This document shows, piece by piece, positions 29,455 through 33,913 of a DNA stretch of 33,913 nucleotides. The position numbers and the translations under genes are program-made. Positions within the stretch are counted from its first letter, which is position 1. Each line of letters begins with the position of its first letter. Under the pieces are notes generated by a model that was not told the DNA's origin, did not search any database, and was given only the letters and a program-made list of their open reading frames with translations. Location: positions 1-33,913 of the forward strand of contig CALVUM010000029.1 of NCBI GenBank assembly GCA_944363605.1, given 5' to 3'. The DNA is from an uncultured Bacilli bacterium (GTDB lineage: Bacteria > Bacillota_I > Bacilli_A > RF39 > UBA660).

Positions 29455-31107
29455 ATGAAAAAAAGTGGTTTTGTAGAAGGGACAATCATCGCGACAATTG
29501 CCATAGTCGTAACAAAAATCTTAGGAATGCTTTATGTAATTCCTTTTTATGCGATGATCGGAGTTCAAGGAAGTGCTCTTTATGCCTATGCGTATAATAT
29601 TTATGTAATATTTTTGGATATTTCTTCAGCAGGACTTCCAATCGCCATCAGTAAAATTATTAAAGAATATAACACTCTAGGAATGATGGATGCCAAAGTA
29701 AGAGCTTATCGTTTAGGAAAAAGAATCATTAACTTTATTTCAATCGCGGCTTTTATCATTTTATTTATCTTTGCCGAGAGCATCGCGACTTTAATCATTG
29801 GTGATTTACAGGGAGGGAATACCATTAATGATGTCGCTTTTGTCATTCGCTGTGTTTCTTTTGCGATTTTAGTTATACCATTTTTAAGTGTTTCCAAAGG
29901 TTATCTTCAAGGACACAATATCATAAATGTATCGAGTATGAGCCAAGTAATTGAACAAGTAGTAAGAATAGGCGTAATTTTAGGAGGAAGTTTTCTTGCC
30001 TTAAACGTCTTTCATCTATCCTTAACAACCTCAGTAGGAATCGCAGTATTTGGGGCATTTGCTGGAGGCCTTGCTGCGATTTTCTATATTTTAAAAAATA
30101 TGAACAAACATAAAAAAGAACTTTCTTTAGATACCAAAGAAAAAAAAGATAACATTACAAATAAAGAAATTGTCAAAAAAATTGCCAGTTATGCGATTCC
30201 TTTTATCATTATTGATGTCGCAGTTTCTTTATATAATTTTATCGATATGGTCTTAATATCAAGGACAATGACCGGTTTAGGTTTTGATGCCCATACTACA
30301 GAATTCATTACTTCTTCCGTAGTCACTTGGTCAGGAAAAATTAGTATGGTAGTAAATGCCATTGCTATGGGACTAACAGTAAGTTTAATTCCCAATATTG
30401 TGGAGGCATATACCTTAAAAAAGTGGAATTTAGTCGAATCTCGTCTTAATAAAGCAATGCAAATTATCCTCATTGTCTGTATTCCGATGGTCATAGGAAT
30501 CGCCATGTTAGCAAAACCAATTTGGAGTATTTTCTATGGCGCAAGCGATATCGAATTAGGTGGATTAGTACTAGGCTTTTACATTTTCATTTCCTTATCC
30601 GCCAATCTCTATATGGTAACCTCTTCAACGTTACAGAGTTTAAACAAATTTAAAACCGTATACATCACAACCTTAATTGGTTATTTATTAAATGCCCTTT
30701 TAGATGTCCCATTTATGCTACTTGCTCATCACTTAGGTTTTGAGCCATTTATAGGCGCGGTATTTGCCTCAATAATTGGTTATACTTTTTCAGTTATATC
30801 CGCCTTATATATTCTAAAAAAAGATCATCAATTAAAATATAAAGAAACAGGTAAAATGCTTGGAAAAATCATTGTTCCAACTGTTATTATGATTTTAGTT
30901 GTTTTACTTTTAAAACTTGTTATTCCACTAAATTTAGTAAGTAAAACATCATGTATTATCTATGTAGCGATCATTAGTGTAGTAGGAGCTATTGTTTACT
31001 TATTCATTGCTTATAAACAAGGAATTTTAACAGCTGTATTTGGTAAAGAATATTTAAACAAGATAGTTAAAAAGATTACATTTGGAAAAATACAACTTAT
31101 AAAATAA
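29455..31107 (+). CDS. SpoVB/MurJ-type MOP-superfamily lipid flippase
   Basis: 550 residues (558 if the in-frame GTG at 29431 is used; that start has GGTGG ahead, while ATG 29455 gives the typical MKKSGFVEGT N-terminus). About 14 hydrophobic segments run the whole length, with the family's first-helix pattern TKILGMLYVIPFYAMIG, then SSAGLPIAISKIIKEYN and VSKGYLQGH. Members include SpoVB and YtgP-type proteins that move lipid-linked peptidoglycan or polysaccharide precursors across the membrane. Substrate cannot be told from sequence; a lipid II flippase is plausible, as no other is in the window. It is closed by the hairpin at 31112. Confidence 0.88.
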   Translation: MKKSGFVEGTIIATIAIVVTKILGMLYVIPFYAMIGVQGSALYAYAYNIYVIFLDISSAGLPIAISKIIKEYNTLGMMDAKVRAYRLGKRIINFISIAAFIILFIFAESIATLIIGDLQGGNTINDVAFVIRCVSFAILVIPFLSVSKGYLQGHNIINVSSMSQVIEQVVRIGVILGGSFLALNVFHLSLTTSVGIAVFGAFAGGLAAIFYILKNMNKHKKELSLDTKEKKDNITNKEIVKKIASYAIPFIIIDVAVSLYNFIDMVLISRTMTGLGFDAHTTEFITSSVVTWSGKISMVVNAIAMGLTVSLIPNIVEAYTLKKWNLVESRLNKAMQIILIVCIPMVIGIAMLAKPIWSIFYGASDIELGGLVLGFYIFISLSANLYMVTSSTLQSLNKFKTVYITTLIGYLLNALLDVPFMLLAHHLGFEPFIGAVFASIIGYTFSVISALYILKKDHQLKYKETGKMLGKIIVPTVIMILVVLLLKLVIPLNLVSKTSCIIYVAIISVVGAIVYLFIAYKQGILTAVFGKEYLNKIVKKITFGKIQLIK

Positions 31108-31111
31108 ATGA

Positions 31112-31137
31112 AAGGAACAAGAAAAAGCTTGTTCCTT
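31112..31137. terminator. Terminator between convergent genes
   Basis: AAGGAACAAG (31112-31121), loop AAAAAG, CTTGTTCCTT (31128-31137), perfect. It serves the rightward flippase gene and, with TTTCATTTATTTT on the other strand, the leftward gene at 31168. Confidence 0.7.
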
Positions 31138-31167
31138 AAAAAAAACTTTAGTATAGTAATATCGTGG

Positions 31168-31512
31168 TTATACCATATACATATTTCCGTCGGTTTCATA
31201 AGTTTCTTTGGTATAATAAGTGCTTCCTTCTAATTTATTTAGACGAGCTTCTAAACGATTAATACTGCGTTCTAATCTAGCCATTCGGCTTTCTAATTCA
31301 CTGTACGAAGGTTCCATAGATTGGTTAGGCATAGTATAATTTGGTAAGGGCATTGGCATATTTTGAGTAGCATAAAAGCTACTACTAGCTGCATTCATTG
31401 CAGGCATCCCCATATTCATTCCCATATTTTGATTAGGCATTCCCATATTTGGCCCCATAGCACTCATATTAAAATTTGAACTTTCAAAAAATGAATTCCG
31501 ATCTTTTTTCAT
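31168..31512 (-). CDS. Met/Asn/Pro-rich protein with C-terminal coiled coil
   Basis: 114 residues, preceded by a perfect AGGAGG. Residues 15-65 are low complexity, with repeated GMPNQNMGMNMGMP and PMPLPNY units, followed by a coiled coil ESRMARLERSINRLEARL with clear heptads and a Tyr/Thr-rich end (TYYTKETYETDGNMYMV). No signal peptide. The composition recalls spore-coat or structural proteins, but that is only a resemblance. The strong ribosome site suggests high expression. Leftward, unlike its neighbours. Confidence 0.78.
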   Translation of the reverse strand: MKKDRNSFFESSNFNMSAMGPNMGMPNQNMGMNMGMPAMNAASSSFYATQNMPMPLPNYTMPNQSMEPSYSELESRMARLERSINRLEARLNKLEGSTYYTKETYETDGNMYMV

Positions 31513-31567
31513 CTAAGTTCCTCCTCTAAAAATAGTATATGAAAAAATTAGAAAGAAGTGATGTATA

Positions 31568-32203
31568 ATGCGTTTGAGAAATGTGAAAAATGCGTATGAA
31601 AACTTAACAAAAAGTTCTTATTTTGTAAAGAATCCCAAAGAAAATAAAGAAAAATGGCAAGAAGTTTTTCAAAATAAAAATCCAATTCATCTAGAAATCG
31701 GAATGGGAAAAGGACAATTTTTAATAAATATGGCTAAAACTTATCCAAATATTAATTTTATTGGCATGGAGAAATTTGCAAGTGTATTAGTAAGGGCAAT
31801 AAAAAAAATTGAAGAAGAGCAATTAACAAACATTCGCTTCATATGTGAAGACGCCAAAAATATTGAAGATTTTTTTGATAGAGAAATAACAACTCTTTAT
31901 TTGAATTTCTCAGATCCATGGCCTAAAACAAGACATGCCAAACGAAGATTAACTTCAAAAGAGTTTTTAAAATGCTATGACAAAATATTTTTGAAAGATT
32001 GTCATATTATACAAAAAACAGACAATATTCTTTTATTTGCATATAGCCTTGAAGAACTTAGTAAACACGGGTACATTTTCGAAAAAATAAGTTTAGATTT
32101 AGCGAATTCAACTATTTCAAATATTAAAACAGAATATGAGGAAAAGTTTTCTTCTTTAGGATATAAAATTAACTATGTAGAAGCTAGAAAAAAATCCAAA
32201 TGA
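31568..32203 (+). CDS. trmB: tRNA (guanine-N7-)-methyltransferase
   Basis: Methylates G46 in the variable loop of tRNAs using SAM. 211 residues, standard length. HLEIGMGKGQFLINMA is the SAM-binding loop, FIGMEKFASVL the acidic strand-2 end, and LNFSDPWPKTRHAKRRLTS the diagnostic DPWPKxRHxKRRL motif; TxYE-type residues occur near the end (KTEYEEKF). AGAAGTG precedes the ATG. A second possible start one codon group upstream is not needed. Confidence 0.96.
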   Translation: MRLRNVKNAYENLTKSSYFVKNPKENKEKWQEVFQNKNPIHLEIGMGKGQFLINMAKTYPNINFIGMEKFASVLVRAIKKIEEEQLTNIRFICEDAKNIEDFFDREITTLYLNFSDPWPKTRHAKRRLTSKEFLKCYDKIFLKDCHIIQKTDNILLFAYSLEELSKHGYIFEKISLDLANSTISNIKTEYEEKFSSLGYKINYVEARKKSK

Positions 32204-32359
32204 AATAAAAAGATGACATAAAAAAATTGGGGATTTTTCATAAAATAATTTTTGGGGAAAGTAAGTTAAATTTGTTTCTATAAAAAATGACAAAATCTTT
32301 TACAATAGGACAAAACCTATCAAAAAAAGCTCTTGATAGAAAAGAAAAGAGTCTATAGA

Positions 32360-32386
32360 ATATCTCTCCAAGAAACGGAGAGATAT
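32360..32386 (+). promoter_or_regulatory. Ribosome-site-masking hairpin before the second Rpn gene
   Basis: ATATCTCTCC (32360-32369), loop AAGAAAC, GGAGAGATAT (32377-32386): ten perfect pairs, with the GGAGAG ribosome site in the 3' arm and the ATG five bases later. As RNA it would hide the start. Confidence 0.7.
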
Positions 32387-32390
32387 ATTT

Positions 32391-33236
32391 ATGATTGAAA
32401 CAAAAGAAAAATTTTATACGGCAAAATATGACAGAGTATTTAAAGAAATCTTCTTAAAAGAAGAAAATGAAGATTTATTAAAGGAGTTATTAAAAGTTGC
32501 TTTAAAAAATGTAGCCATTTATGAAATCAAAAAAGTGTTAAATACGGAAAAAAATTCGGGAAATATTCATGTCCGAAGAAAATACGTAGATGTTTTATTA
32601 GAAACGGATATCGGTTTAGTAGCAATTGAGATAAACAGTTCGGTAAAAGATTATCTGCATGTGAGGAATTTAGCCTACCACTGTGACACCTATGCTCATT
32701 ACACCGAAACCGGAAAATACTACCGTGAAGACATCTATATCATTCAGATTAATTTAACTTATGGAATCAAAAATGATGAAGAAATAATGAGGGTTTATGA
32801 AATACAAGACAAGACCCAGAAAAAGTTTGTAAAAAACTTCCAGGTTATTGAATACAATATGGACAAAGTAATGGAGTATTGGTATACTAAAGACGAGAAA
32901 AAGATAAAAGAATACTTATATTTAATACTTCTTGATTTAGGAAAAGAAGAATTAGAAGAAGTAGCAAAAGAAAGTCTGGTGGTAGAAAAGTATATGAAAG
33001 ATTTAGAAAAAGTAAATGAAGATCCAAGATTTAGAGAATTTATGACCAAAGAAGAGGATGAGAGAAAAATCAGAAATACAGAAATTTATGCAGCTGAAGA
33101 GAAAGGATTTTTATAGGGTAGTAAACAAAATTCTATAGAAATTGCTAGGAAAATGCTTTTAAAAAATAAAAATATAGAAGAGATAATGGAATTTACGAAT
33201 TTAACAAAAGAAGAAATCAAGGAATTAGAATCTTGA
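32391..33236 (+). pseudogene. Rpn/PD-(D/E)XK nuclease-family protein, interrupted by TAG
   Basis: The frame runs from ATG 32391 to TAG 33114-33116 (241 residues) and continues in the same frame to TGA 33234-33236, for 281 codons, the same length as the intact copy at 2086. After the stop, GSKQNSIEIARKML matches GSKQNSIEIAKKLK of that copy, so the TAG is a point nonsense mutation, probably in a Glu or Gln codon. The core has RRKYVDVLLETDIGLVAIEINSS (D...ExN) near residues 60-85 and a helix HVRNLAYHCDTYAHY. The lost part is the hinge end and the helical tail; the nuclease core is whole, so a truncated protein may still be made. The hairpin at 32360 could lower translation. Confidence 0.8.
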
Positions 33237-33318
33237 TTTTTTGCTTGAAAATAGTAATCATGTTTTTTGCTTATGAATTTATTAAATATTTTTTTAAAAT
33301 GAATTCAAGATAAGATTT

Positions 33319-33418
33319 AGAAATCTTGCCATACCAGAATTTTCTAAAAGTTATCTACTAGACAATTTTTGAGGAAAACAATGAAGATGCATTTAGACTC
33401 CGTCTATTTTATAGATAA
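33319..33418 (+). pseudogene. Possible degraded gene end
   Basis: Reading RNLAIPEFSKSYLLDN to 33369 and then, one base shifted, EENNEDAFRLRLFYR to a TAA at 33416-33418 gives a protein-like C-terminus, with no start or longer frame upstream. It may be a gene remnant or chance. No family assigned. Confidence 0.25.
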
Positions 33419-33471
33419 TTTACAATTTTTGAATTTTTTGATATACTATTATAAGTAAATAAGGAGTTCTT

Positions 33472-33913
33472 ATGAAAAAAATAGCAATAGTATTATTTGG
33501 ATGTATTTTTTTGACCTCGGGTTGTACGACCATAACAGAATACTCTTATGAACAAATAATTGGGGAGTCATTAGCATCTCCAGTAAATAGTACAAATATT
33601 TCTCGTGCAGGTTACAAATATTATTTGCCAAAAGGACTCAGATTGTTAGAGCAAGAAGGTACAAATGAAATTATTTCTCATAATGATACAATATATTATT
33701 TATATATTGATTACATAAGTTACTATAATAAAATAAATGAAGAGTATAAAATTAATTCTAATGCAGTTTATAGCGAAAAAATTCAAAAAGATGAAAACTT
33801 TGGCTATATTGAAATAAAAAATACTTCAAACGACAAATATTTTATTGAAATCATGTATAATTATGCTAAAATAGAAGTGATAGTAGAAAAAGAAAGCGCG
33901 AATGAGGCAGTTG
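33472..33913 (+). CDS. Lipoprotein, N-terminal part (continues at base 1)
   Basis: AAGGAG lies five bases before ATG 33472. The N-terminus MKKIAIVLFGCIFLTSGC is a lipoprotein signal: two Lys, a hydrophobic core and the lipobox LTSGC with Cys18 as the lipid-attached residue. The mature part is Tyr- and Asn-rich and runs to the window end; bases 33838..33913 duplicate 1..76, and with the part 1..285 the protein has 216 residues. It would sit on the outer face of the membrane. No domain is recognised. It probably heads the operon that includes the DUF948- and YtxH-like genes. Confidence 0.88.
   Translation, partial: MKKIAIVLFGCIFLTSGCTTITEYSYEQIIGESLASPVNSTNISRAGYKYYLPKGLRLLEQEGTNEIISHNDTIYYLYIDYISYYNKINEEYKINSNAVYSEKIQKDENFGYIEIKNTSNDKYFIEIMYNYAKIEVIVEKESANEAV
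33838..33913. repeat. Terminal direct repeat, right copy
   Basis: Identical to 1..76 over all 76 bases; see that entry. Confidence 0.97.

Noticed and set aside
1..33913. Mycoplasma-type code with TGA as Trp
   Set aside because: TGA ends several complete genes (serS, trmB, GH31, Rpn), and Trp is TGG throughout.
1..33913. tRNA genes, rRNA, CRISPR arrays or prophage modules
   Set aside because: No tRNA T-loop patterns, regular spacer repeats or phage structural genes were seen on reading both strands; short tRNA-like pieces were not supported.

Overview
The window reads as A+T-rich chromosomal DNA from a low-GC Gram-positive bacterium, most likely a reduced, Mollicutes-like member of the Bacilli such as the uncultured gut lineages near RF39 or Erysipelotrichia. 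The evidence is three T-box leaders, a CIRCE operator, YtxH and DUF948-type proteins, a Cse60-like sporulation protein, a SpoVB/MurJ-type flippase, AGGAGG-type ribosome binding sites and T-rich terminators. The code is standard: TGA ends thrS-coupled orf, serS, the GH31 gene and trmB, and Trp is TGG. The exact lineage is inference. No rRNA, tRNA, CRISPR array, insertion sequence, phage module or recognisable replication gene was found, and no gene-free stretch exceeds 300 bases.

Layout. 33472..33913 continuing into 1..285: a lipoprotein gene split by the window ends. The last 76 bases (33838..33913) repeat bases 1..76 exactly and the reading frame runs through the join, so the assembly closes into a 33,837-bp circle. 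303..1916: a disordered acidic protein, a DUF948-like membrane protein and a YtxH-like protein in the same run. 2086..4124: an Rpn-type PD-(D/E)XK nuclease, mutM and a tiny helical protein. 4130..6710: thrS with its own T-box (ACT specifier) and a leading unknown gene holding a G10 tract. 6855..7885: an unknown protein and a small SpoT/MESH1-like HD hydrolase. 7919..10177: serS with a T-box (TCT specifier) and a leading unknown gene. 10196..10492: a ribbon-helix-helix protein behind a nested set of palindromes. 10546..16900: three tandem large surface proteins (N-terminal anchor, two with a LamG-like domain, all with an FGE/C-type-lectin-like C-terminal domain). 16969..18396: a FkbM methyltransferase and a CIRCE-controlled Hsp20. 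18419..20595: an unknown gene, hisS and a small secreted protein. 20587..21498 (minus): a YtqA-type radical SAM protein. 21570..26481: a tail-anchored protein, a GH31 glycosidase and a 559-residue protein with a RelE/HigB-like C-terminus. 26467..28041: aspS with a T-box (GAC specifier). 28144..28753: a decaying type III toxin-antitoxin locus (toxI pseudoknot RNA, terminator, frameshifted toxN). 28875..32203: an InlB-repeat membrane protein, Cse60, the flippase, a Met/Asn-rich coiled-coil protein and trmB. 32360..33236: a second Rpn nuclease gene broken by an in-frame TAG.

How it fits together. The core is translation and maintenance: four aminoacyl-tRNA synthetases, three under uncharged-tRNA control, plus mutM and trmB. 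Three of the four synthetase genes sit behind an unknown co-transcribed gene. SerRS and AspRS look archaeal/eukaryal in type, HisRS has a shortened C-terminus, and ThrRS lacks the TGS domain. Interleaved are accessory, surface-variation features: two poly-G tracts placed so that a one-base slip stops translation within a few to about 15 codons, and three lectin-like proteins whose last 53 codons vary by substitution only, resembling the targets of diversity-generating retroelements, although no reverse transcriptase or template repeat is present here. The most notable points are the apparent circular closure of a housekeeping segment, the two contingency-type G tracts, the lectin cluster, and the degenerate single-repeat toxIN locus.
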